Origin: UMGS1613 sp963616135
Lineage (GTDB): Bacteria > Bacillota_I > Bacilli_A > RF39 > UBA660
Direction: 5' to 3'
Length of the DNA: 20,832 nucleotides
Assembly: GCA_963616135.1 (NCBI GenBank)
Contig: CAVEJT010000015.1
Location: 1-20,832, forward strand
Shown: piece after piece, positions 14,736-20,832 of the stretch
Layout: the number at the start of each line of letters is the position of its first letter
Numbering within the stretch: position 1 is the stretch's first letter
Notes under the pieces: model-generated
What the model saw: only the letters and a program-made list of their open reading frames with translations
Told to the model about the DNA's origin: nothing
Database searches by the model: none
Made by a program: the position numbers and the translations under genes

Positions 14736-14753
14736 AAAAAGGGCTTTTGCCCT
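14736..14753 (-). terminator. Intrinsic terminator after the SpoIIQ-like gene
   Basis: On the minus strand AGGGC-AAAA-GCCCT is followed by TTTTT. The TAG stop of the spoIIQ-like gene overlaps the first arm. The stem is short but GC-rich. Confidence 0.75.
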
Positions 14754-15378
14754 ATATTTCACTAACAGATTTATCATAATAATTTTCTGGATTAACACAA
14801 GATCCATTTATTATTAATTCAAAATAAACATGGTTATTTAAATCTGTAGAAATATTCGATGTAGCACTCTTAGCTATAACAAAACCTTGCTCTACTTTAT
14901 CTCCTGCTTTTACAGTTATATCACTAAGGCTTTGATATACACTAGTAATACCATTTTCATGTTCAATTGTTATAACATTTCCTAAAGTAGTATCTTCTTT
15001 AACTTCTTTTACTGTACCTGGTAATATCGCAACTATATCAAAAGCTTCACCTTTTGAATATGCTACACCACTACTTTGCATATAAGTTCCTTCATAGTAT
15101 ATTAATGATCTTTCTTGAGATTCTGCTTCTGCTTTATAGTCATAATAATTTTTAACTATTTTTACTTCAGTATCATTGTAAGGTCTAATTATTTTATCCC
15201 CAACATTTACAACTTTTACATTCTCTTCGTAATCTAAAATACCTTTAGAAACATACTCAAATTCTGGTTCTGATACTTTCTTAGTGGCAAACCCAAGAAG
15301 TGCGATTCCTCCTAATAAAAGCGCAAAAGATATACCATATAAAGAATATACAACTGATTTTTTTAACTGTCTCTTCAT
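14752..15378 (-). CDS. spoIIQ: SpoIIQ-like forespore protein with degenerate M23/LytM domain
   Basis: 208 residues from the ATG at 15378, chosen because GAGGTG lies directly upstream; an earlier in-frame TTG at 15408 lacks a ribosome site. One membrane segment (residues 9-31) anchors it. A LytM fold (about 95-195) is clear from AFDIVAILPGTVKEV, LGNVITIEHENGITSVYQSL and KAGDKVEQGFVIAKS. The zinc ligands are mostly lost: HxGxD is replaced by S-S-G-V-A (102-106), and HxH is reduced to HVY (183-185). It should therefore be a structural, non-cleaving protein. In B. subtilis SpoIIQ meets SpoIIIAH across the two spore membranes. The position after spoIID supports the name. Confidence 0.88.
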   Translation of the reverse strand: MKRQLKKSVVYSLYGISFALLLGGIALLGFATKKVSEPEFEYVSKGILDYEENVKVVNVGDKIIRPYNDTEVKIVKNYYDYKAEAESQERSLIYYEGTYMQSSGVAYSKGEAFDIVAILPGTVKEVKEDTTLGNVITIEHENGITSVYQSLSDITVKAGDKVEQGFVIAKSATSNISTDLNNHVYFELIINGSCVNPENYYDKSVSEI

Positions 15379-15430
15379 TTTATTCACCTCATTTTTAAGT
15401 GTGAACAAATTTTTAAATTTTATACATTTT

Positions 15431-16345
15431 TTAAAATTTTTTTATTTCAATTCCTTGATAATAATGTTTTAATATTTCATCATATTTGTATCCTTCTTTT
15501 GCCATACCATTTGCTCCATATTGACTCATACCAACGCCATGTCCATATCCCTTGTTTTTTATAATAATTTTATTATCTTCTTGTATTATTTCAAAATATG
15601 TTGATCTAAGTCCTAATTTAGAACATATATAATTACCTGTTAATTCTTTAGCATTTATTCTTATAAGTTTTATTCTACCTGTACTTGTTTGTTTTAATAC
15701 TTTTATTTCTAAATTTTCATTACACTTTATTTCTAATGAATTACAAAACTCATTTTTTGTATACGTTGTTGTTGTGCTGAAAACTGGTGATTCTTGATCC
15801 CAATGACTATCGACACTTCTTAAATAATCCTCTTTACTCGTAAATATCTCTTCACTATTTTCTGTTACACCAGGACTTGTTGAGAAAAAAAGTGCTTCTG
15901 CTACTTTACCATTATATGATAGATATTCTCCTTTTGTTGATAAAACTGCTTGTTTTACTTTATTTATGTTATCAGTATATGATTCCTTCCAGGTTGCTAC
16001 TAATGTTTCTTTATCTAAATAAACTTGATTCATTATTGTATCTACAACATCATATTCCTTATTTATATTTCTTTCTATTTGTCTCATAACATATGAACGT
16101 GCAGCTACTGCTTGAGCTTTTAATGCTTCTATTTCAAAACTTATAGGCATTTCTCCAGCTAAAACTCCAACTACATATTCTTCTATAGGAACTCTATCTA
16201 TTACATTTTCTTCTTCTCTATAAACTCTAACTACACTATTTTTTGAAAAATTAAAAGTTATTTCGTTATCTTCTATAAATAAAGTTACTATTATAAATGG
16301 TATAAATAGTATTAAACATGAAAAAAGTAGTATTTTTTTAAACAA
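15431..16345 (-). CDS. spoIID: SpoIID, stage II sporulation lytic transglycosylase
   Basis: A 304-residue membrane-anchored peptidoglycan lytic transglycosylase that drives engulfment with SpoIIM and SpoIIP. Its single N-terminal membrane segment spans residues 3-24. The catalytic Glu65 lies in GVLAGEMPISFEIEALKAQA, matching the essential Glu of B. subtilis SpoIID. The conserved C-terminal block GYGHGVGMSQYGANGMA is also present. It is followed by spoIIQ, as in the B. subtilis order; murA, which precedes spoIID there, is absent. The start appears to be TTG (16343-16345), spaced correctly from TAGGAG; a nearby ATG is out of frame. The length is slightly under the 343 residues of B. subtilis. 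Confidence 0.95.
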   Translation of the reverse strand: MFKKILLFSCLILFIPFIIVTLFIEDNEITFNFSKNSVVRVYREEENVIDRVPIEEYVVGVLAGEMPISFEIEALKAQAVAARSYVMRQIERNINKEYDVVDTIMNQVYLDKETLVATWKESYTDNINKVKQAVLSTKGEYLSYNGKVAEALFFSTSPGVTENSEEIFTSKEDYLRSVDSHWDQESPVFSTTTTYTKNEFCNSLEIKCNENLEIKVLKQTSTGRIKLIRINAKELTGNYICSKLGLRSTYFEIIQEDNKIIIKNKGYGHGVGMSQYGANGMAKEGYKYDEILKHYYQGIEIKKF

Positions 16346-16369
16346 GATATCATCTCCTATAAAAACATA

Positions 16370-16564
16370 CTACCTAAAACTCATTACAAAATCATATATA
16401 AAATTAGTTACTAAATATGAAATAGAAATACTAATCAATATATATATTATTCTAGCTTGAATTACTCTATTTTGTTTAAATAATTTATTTAAATTTAAAC
16501 CCTCCATTGACCAAATTGTAAATAAAAATACAAAAACATAAAGAAATGATTTAGTCATTTTCAT
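16370..16564 (-). CDS. Small membrane protein, DUF1146 (YwzB-like)
   Basis: A 64-residue protein with two membrane segments (about 4-20 and 38-60), separated by a polar loop LNLNKLFKQNRVIQAR. It is typical of DUF1146, whose B. subtilis member ywzB lies close to spoIID as here. Function is unknown in the family; it is probably an integral membrane protein. It overlaps rpiB by 14 bp and no strong ribosome site is visible, so it is likely translated by coupling. Either of two nearby ATG codons (16564 or 16558) could be the start. Confidence 0.7.
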   Translation of the reverse strand: MKMTKSFLYVFVFLFTIWSMEGLNLNKLFKQNRVIQARIIYILISISISYLVTNFIYDFVMSFR

Positions 16565-16994
16565 ATTCCATTATCTGATCTACCCTCTTTTTGTATGCTG
16601 GATCAGTTGTATTTTCTTGAGCATTCAAAAATGCATCTACTATTTTTTTATTTTCTTCTAATGGAGTTACTCCTGATAAAGCTATTATATTTATAAAATC
16701 ACATTCTCTTCCATGGATTGCCTCTTCTTCTGTATTTACTTTACCACACCTAATTCCCTTTACTTTATTACAAGCTATTGATATACCTATAGCGCTACCA
16801 CAGATTGCTATACCATAATCTACTTCTTTATCTCTTACTTTTTCTCCTAATAAAAATCCATATTTAGTATAATCTACTCTATCACTTGAATTAGTACCAT
16901 AATTAATTACAGTATAACCCTTATCCTCTAAATATTTTGTCAAATTTTGTTTAGTTTCATAACCTCTATGATCACTTGCTATGCCTATTTTCAT
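16551..16994 (-). CDS. rpiB: Ribose-5-phosphate isomerase B-like (RpiB/LacAB family)
   Basis: A 147-residue sugar-phosphate isomerase fold, interconverting ribose-5-phosphate and ribulose-5-phosphate in authentic RpiB. MKIGIASDHRGY at the start supplies the phosphate- and substrate-binding Asp8/His9. GIAICGSAIGISIACNKVKGIR contains Cys65, the usual catalytic base. A deviation is visible: where RpiB has the ring-opening His in RxHNDAN, this protein has R96-E-C98-D-F, so the histidine is replaced. The activity or substrate may differ (LacA/B-like sugar or other). Ribosome site AGGAGG. It overlaps femX by 23 bp and the DUF1146 gene by 14 bp, in one operon. Confidence 0.88.
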   Translation of the reverse strand: MKIGIASDHRGYETKQNLTKYLEDKGYTVINYGTNSSDRVDYTKYGFLLGEKVRDKEVDYGIAICGSAIGISIACNKVKGIRCGKVNTEEEAIHGRECDFINIIALSGVTPLEENKKIVDAFLNAQENTTDPAYKKRVDQIMEYEND

Positions 16995-18204
16995 ATATCC
17001 TCCTATCTTTTATTATTCTTTTAATCTTATATAAAATTGATGTTGGTAAGTAAAAATCACCTATTAATTCCTCTACTATGCCACCAAAACCTTTTTTAAA
17101 TTCGTATACACCATATTCACTATCTTTTTTATCAAATATACCACTTATACCAAAGAAATTATATTTTTTATAATTGTTTTCTATAGCATATTTTATCATA
17201 TGCCATTGAATTAAATATTGGGCATATAAATTTTTATATTCACTTAAACTACCACTAAATAAATAATCTACTTCTCCGTTATATAACATAAACATCGCAC
17301 AAGATATTGGTATTTGTTTTTCTTTTAAATGATTACTCTCATCTAATCTTTTTATAAGTCCATCTATTGTTATTTTTAATTCTTTTGCTTTACCTGTTGT
17401 TGTATCACTTAATAACTTATATTTGTTTTGATTAATCTCTAATTCTTCTTTTAATTTTTCTTTATATTTATCAACATTTAAATAAGCAATTAAGTATTTT
17501 ACTGCATCCTTGAAAGAATCATACATAGTTTGATAGTATACCAAACTTTTATCACTAAAACCTATTCTAGCGCTTGTATCCTCTGTTATATGTTTAAATG
17601 TAGGTAAATCATTATATTCAATTTGTTTTATCTCAACACCATACTTTTCAGCTTTTCTAATTATATTTCTATGATTGGCTTTCATTCCTTTTTGTATATC
17701 ATCAAGTGATTTATTTTCTAAATCTAATACAAAATACCATCTACCTTGACCACTCAAATCATATCCCCTTGTAAATCCGCCATGAATGAATCCTAATTTT
17801 TTTAAATTATTTACTATATTAGAATTATCTATTTTCTTTGTTTCATTACCATCTATATCTCTACTTTTATGTATTATATATGGATCTATCTTTAAAACTA
17901 AACCATTTTTAGCTTTAATGTATTTTTTTAAGTTATTAACAAAAAATTCTAACAGTTCAAAATTATTATAATCTACAAGTAAACCTCTAGGTGAAGAAAA
18001 ATTATATTTACCAAATTTACTCTTTTTAGCAAGTAATCTTGCGGCTGCTACTACACTCTCATTCTCTTCTACACCGACATAATAACTTATATATCCTTTA
18101 AGTTTACTATAATTATCCATCCTATTATCTTGAAAGAAATTACTATTTTTATAATTTTTTATAAATTTTTTATATTCATCTATAGATAGTTCTCTAAATT
18201 TCAT
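16972..18204 (-). CDS. femX: FemABX aminoacyltransferase (lipid II interpeptide bridge)
   Basis: A 410-residue FemX/FemAB-family peptidyltransferase that adds the first bridge amino acid to the lysine of lipid II from charged tRNA, acting at the inner face of the membrane. Two GNAT-like lobes are split by a coiled coil at about 240-300 (KEELEINQNKYKLL to DGLIKRLDESNHLKEK), the hallmark of FemA-type enzymes. The conserved end YGVYEFKKGFGGIVEELIG is present. It follows the flippase gene after 3 bp and overlaps rpiB by 23 bp. Beside a lipid-linked sugar flippase, a cell-wall precursor role is well supported. The amino acid added is not readable from the sequence. Ribosome site GAAGGTG. Confidence 0.9.
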   Translation of the reverse strand: MKFRELSIDEYKKFIKNYKNSNFFQDNRMDNYSKLKGYISYYVGVEENESVVAAARLLAKKSKFGKYNFSSPRGLLVDYNNFELLEFFVNNLKKYIKAKNGLVLKIDPYIIHKSRDIDGNETKKIDNSNIVNNLKKLGFIHGGFTRGYDLSGQGRWYFVLDLENKSLDDIQKGMKANHRNIIRKAEKYGVEIKQIEYNDLPTFKHITEDTSARIGFSDKSLVYYQTMYDSFKDAVKYLIAYLNVDKYKEKLKEELEINQNKYKLLSDTTTGKAKELKITIDGLIKRLDESNHLKEKQIPISCAMFMLYNGEVDYLFSGSLSEYKNLYAQYLIQWHMIKYAIENNYKKYNFFGISGIFDKKDSEYGVYEFKKGFGGIVEELIGDFYLPTSILYKIKRIIKDRRIYENRHSK

Positions 18205-18207
18205 ATT

Positions 18208-19806
18208 TCACCTTCTAAAATTACTTAATATTTTCTTAAATGTTTTTGTTTTAAATAATATACCTCCATATATTATTATACCAATTATTACATATAAAAT
18301 AACTTCTAATATACTCATAAATCTTGATGTTCCAAAGTTAATATAATGACTTAACATATATATTACTACAAACATTATAACAGCTGCTATTAAACTTAAA
18401 AATGCACTTTTTAATATTTCTTTTACATTTATATTAAATTGTTTTTTTAAATCTATAAAGCATACTATTAAAGATATAACATATCCAAGCATAGTAGATA
18501 TACTAGCTCCCCAATATGCATTAAGTCCTATTTTATCAAATAATAACATCATAGGAACATTAATAATTATTTTAGTTAATATTCCTAAAACTAAACATAA
18601 ATATACTTTTTTATATCTATTTACTGATTGCATTATTATTATAACTATATTAAATAAACTACAGAATAAAGCAGTAAATATACTAACACTAAATACTGAT
18701 ACACCTAAATTATTTACCCCATAAAATATATTCCAAACAGGACTAGCCAAAACACTTAAACCAAATACCATAGGTATTACGATAAACAATAAAGTTATAA
18801 TTGTATTTTCTGTTTTATTTTTTAATTCTTTATAATTTTTTGTTGAAAAATCAGCTGCTATATTTGGCAATAAACTTACTCCAATACCCGTTGATATACT
18901 TGTTACTATAACATTTAATTTTGCTCCCCAAGTAGATATACAACTCATAATATATTCAGCATTAGTAATTTTATATCCTAACTTATTTACCAAACACTTT
19001 ATAACTGTAGAAAGATCTACCATAATATATAAAGAGACAATAACACTCATAATTATTAAAGGAATACTATATGTAACAAGTTTTTTTACTAATACTTTAT
19101 TAGTAATTTTTTTCTCTTCATTTTTTATTTTATATTTAGAATCATTAATCTTAAGATTTTTTCTATGTACAACATAAAGGTATACAAGACCCACTAATCC
19201 TCCTATAGTAGCACCAAAGATTGCTATACCTACAGCTTCTTTTACTCCAAACAATTTTATAAATATATAAGAACCCGCTATTATTACAATAATCCTTACA
19301 AATTGTTCTATAACTTGACTAATAGAAGAGTGTTTTATATATTTTTGTCCTTGAAGATAACCCCTTATATCAGCAAGTATAGTAGTAATTAAAATGGCAC
19401 TCGCACTTATTCTTATTACATAAGATATATCTTCTATAGAATTACCACCAACAATATCACCTTTAATCATTCTAGCTAGAGATGGCGCAAATATTATTAA
19501 TACAAGTGTACAAACAAGAGCTAAAACACTAGTAATAGTAAGTGCAACTTTATAACTACGTCTACTTACATCCATATAATCTAGTGATGAATATTCACTA
19601 ACTAATTTTGAAATTGCAAGTGGTATACCAACAGTAGATAAATTTAAAAATAAATTATATATATTGTATGCATATCCATATAAAGATCCTCCTGCTTCAC
19701 CTATTATAGCATTAAAAGGTATTACATATATTATACCTAGTATTTTAGCAAGTATTATACATACAGTTGATATAACTGCTCCTTTTACAAATGTATCTTT
19801 TTTCAT
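18208..19806 (-). CDS. Polysaccharide flippase, SpoVB/YtgP (MurJ-like) family
   Basis: A 532-residue integral membrane protein of the MOP superfamily with about fourteen membrane segments. The N-terminal FVKGAVISTVCIILAKILG and the PLAISKLVSEYSSL segment match YtgP/SpoVB proteins. YtgP (MurJ) is a lipid II flippase in B. subtilis; SpoVB acts in spore cortex. I cannot separate the two from the sequence, so no symbol is given. It heads the flippase-femX-rpiB gene group, which suggests supply of modified lipid II to the outer face. The promoter at 19823-19851 and an AGGTGAT ribosome site precede it. Confidence 0.87.
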   Translation of the reverse strand: MKKDTFVKGAVISTVCIILAKILGIIYVIPFNAIIGEAGGSLYGYAYNIYNLFLNLSTVGIPLAISKLVSEYSSLDYMDVSRRSYKVALTITSVLALVCTLVLIIFAPSLARMIKGDIVGGNSIEDISYVIRISASAILITTILADIRGYLQGQKYIKHSSISQVIEQFVRIIVIIAGSYIFIKLFGVKEAVGIAIFGATIGGLVGLVYLYVVHRKNLKINDSKYKIKNEEKKITNKVLVKKLVTYSIPLIIMSVIVSLYIMVDLSTVIKCLVNKLGYKITNAEYIMSCISTWGAKLNVIVTSISTGIGVSLLPNIAADFSTKNYKELKNKTENTIITLLFIVIPMVFGLSVLASPVWNIFYGVNNLGVSVFSVSIFTALFCSLFNIVIIIMQSVNRYKKVYLCLVLGILTKIIINVPMMLLFDKIGLNAYWGASISTMLGYVISLIVCFIDLKKQFNINVKEILKSAFLSLIAAVIMFVVIYMLSHYINFGTSRFMSILEVILYVIIGIIIYGGILFKTKTFKKILSNFRR

Positions 19807-19822
19807 TTTATCACCTATATAA

Positions 19823-19851
19823 ATTATACAATAAAAAAGATATTATTTAAA
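19823..19851 (-). promoter_or_regulatory. Promoter of the flippase-femX operon
   Basis: On the minus strand TTTAAA (19846-19851), a 17-nt spacer and a perfect TATAAT (19823-19828). The -35 lies in the loop of the terminator of the preceding gene. The transcript would start about 13 nt before the AGGTGAT ribosome site and ATG, giving a very short leader. Confidence 0.55.
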
Positions 19852-19858
19852 TATCTTT
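19833..19858 (-). terminator. Intrinsic terminator after the surface/lectin-like gene
   Basis: On the minus strand AAAGATATT-TAAAT-AATATCTTT (19836-19858) ends in a T-run. It follows the TAA of the gene at 19861. Confidence 0.75.
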
Positions 19859-19860
19859 CT

Positions 19861-20832
19861 TTAATTTAATTTAGATTTTAAGACTTCTATTACTGGGCGA
19901 ACGCCATAGTCACCCGAACTGACAGCGTCGAGGTCGTCCAAGCCACCATCATCGAACACAAACCACGCACTGTTAGGAAAAGTAGCACTAGAAGACGCAG
20001 TCCAATATCCATACATACCATATGATTCAGTAACTGGACCGGCATTATTTAAACAGCCCAAGTTTGTACACCATAGGTGTGTTCTATCATATAACCATCC
20101 ATATTCTCCAGAAAAATTAATTTCATCTGTATCAGTTTTTTCATTCCATGATGTATTACCTACAATTTGGGCGATTTCCTGAGCTGTGATTAATCTTGCT
20201 TTATAACCACTATAATCTATTGTGTATTTTGCTTTATTACCATATTGTCCTCTTTGATCCATTGTGTAATTTGATGGTGTTTCTGTTCCAACCCATGATG
20301 CTGTATCTGTTTTTAAGCGTGTTAATACTTCATCTGGTCCTGATGCGTTACTTCCACTATAATTCCAAGCTGCTCCTGCTCTTGTATTATGATCTAAGAT
20401 AAGATTTACTTTATCTCCTCCATCATCATTAAACGCATAGAATTTTAGACAACTATTTTGTTTATCTTCTGGATTAGTACCACTATATCCTGTATTACTA
20501 TTTTGATAATCTTGTATAGTAACTTCTTCATATTTTTCATTTATTACTGTTACATCTCCATACGAATCACTATATTCTTTTTCTGAACATTGTTTTCCCG
20601 ATAAAACATCAAAATACACAACCTCTCCATTATAATATACTTTCTCCCCATATGTATATTCTGTTGACTTTTCATTTACTTTACAATTTTCTAAATAGAT
20701 ATTTCCTTTGGTTGATATTATTACATCACATGCTGTTTTTGAACCATCATAATCTACTTTGAATGTTGTATTTCCTTGTTTTAATGTCTTCCCATCCGTA
20801 GTCGTATACTTTCCACTTGGTAAAGTATTTCC
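19861..20832 (-). CDS. Partial surface protein with C-type-lectin/FGE-like C-terminal domain
   Basis: Only the C-terminal 323 residues are in the window; the frame stays open to the right edge, so the true start is outside. A GTG inside it (20617-20619) is not the start, since coding runs through it. The visible part starts GNTLPSGKYTTTDGK and contains several Cys residues. The C-terminal 110 residues show ARLITAQEIAQIVG, GWLYDRTHLWCTNLGCL, GYWTASS and YGVRPVIEV, a layout seen in FGE/C-type-lectin-type domains of Bacillota surface or pilin-like proteins. The final ~110 bp are unusually GC-rich with many C-ending codons, unlike the rest of the gene. A cell-surface role is inferred; the start and any signal peptide cannot be seen. 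Confidence 0.6.
   Translation of the reverse strand, partial: GNTLPSGKYTTTDGKTLKQGNTTFKVDYDGSKTACDVIISTKGNIYLENCKVNEKSTEYTYGEKVYYNGEVVYFDVLSGKQCSEKEYSDSYGDVTVINEKYEEVTIQDYQNSNTGYSGTNPEDKQNSCLKFYAFNDDGGDKVNLILDHNTRAGAAWNYSGSNASGPDEVLTRLKTDTASWVGTETPSNYTMDQRGQYGNKAKYTIDYSGYKARLITAQEIAQIVGNTSWNEKTDTDEINFSGEYGWLYDRTHLWCTNLGCLNNAGPVTESYGMYGYWTASSSATFPNSAWFVFDDGGLDDLDAVSSGDYGVRPVIEVLKSKLN
19894..20012 (-). other. Candidate DGR-type variable region (with IMH-like GC-rich end)
   Basis: Between the conserved GYWTASS and YGVRPVI codons the minus strand reads a run of GC-rich codons in a genome that prefers A/T in third positions. In the 18 codons after GCG-TGG, eight end in C (TTC, GGC, GAC, GAC, CTC, GAC, GTC, GAC). 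Adenine-specific mutagenesis of AAC codons in a template yields exactly NNC codons. The 15-bp end TATGGCGTTCGCCCA (19894-19908) is GC-rich and partly self-complementary, as initiation-of-homing sites can be. No template repeat or reverse transcriptase is in the window, so this is a sequence signature only. Confidence 0.4.

Noticed and set aside
1..20832. Alternative genetic code (TGA as tryptophan) in an AT-rich Bacilli-like genome
   Set aside because: Several genes end at TGA at expected positions (ABC exporter, femX, flippase), and conserved tryptophans use TGG.
1..20832. CRISPR array
   Set aside because: No regularly spaced direct repeats of 20-40 bp are visible anywhere in the window.
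19861..20832. DGR reverse transcriptase or template repeat near the lectin-like gene
   Set aside because: Neither is found in the window; the downstream neighbour is a flippase. It was therefore kept only as a signature.

Overview
The window is AT-rich, about three-quarters A+T by eye, and codes densely on both strands. It carries spore genes: a CotJA-CotJB fusion, CotJC, SpoIIID, SpoIIQ-like, SpoIID and a collagen-like spore-surface protein. Together with Mbl, a FemX-type transferase and a YtgP/SpoVB-type flippase these point to an endospore-forming low-GC Bacillota, probably an uncultured gut lineage. TAA, TAG and TGA all terminate genes, so the standard bacterial code fits.

Layout. (1) 1-3150: the tail of an unknown gene, a type I ABC exporter (minus strand), then a trxA-trxB operon (plus). 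(2) 3169-5802: a divergent pair, a 770-residue protein with two DUF262 domains and a small XRE regulator. Between them lie a perfect 16-bp palindrome and an unusually strong Shine-Dalgarno sequence. (3) 5821-6423: a collagen-like protein. (4) 6524-10906, minus strand: nucleotide and DNA-repair genes. In transcription order these are a uracil-DNA glycosylase-like protein, a dTMP-kinase-like protein, a MazG-like pyrophosphohydrolase, a tandem nucleoside deoxyribosyltransferase-like protein, a decayed cytosine permease (codB-like) and, behind its own structured leader, a HAD 5'-deoxyribonucleotidase. (5) 10978-12018: debris of a large serine recombinase, a broken small gene and an unknown 90-residue gene. 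(6) 12125-12201: tRNA-His(GTG). (7) 12356-13378: cotJAB-cotJC. (8) 13388-16564, minus strand: spoIID, spoIIQ, spoIIID and mbl in the order I recall from Bacillus subtilis, preceded by a DUF1146 gene. (9) 16551-19806, minus strand: rpiB, femX and a lipid-linked sugar flippase, overlapping or abutting. (10) 19861-20832: the C-terminal part of a cysteine-containing protein with a C-type-lectin/FGE-like end. Its last ~110 bp are abnormally GC-rich.

The conserved part (13.4-19.8 kb) handles peptidoglycan precursors, cell shape and mother-cell/forespore development. The stretch 3.2-12.1 kb looks like an accessory region: recombinase remnants beside a tRNA, a candidate defence-type pair and a nucleotide-processing cluster.

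The strongest leads are: (a) a sequence resembling a diversity-generating-retroelement variable region at the right edge; (b) the tandem DUF262 protein with its XRE partner and palindromic control site; (c) the nucleotide-salvage cluster, with a two-domain NDT-like protein and a possible riboswitch or attenuator of unknown class before the nucleotidase.
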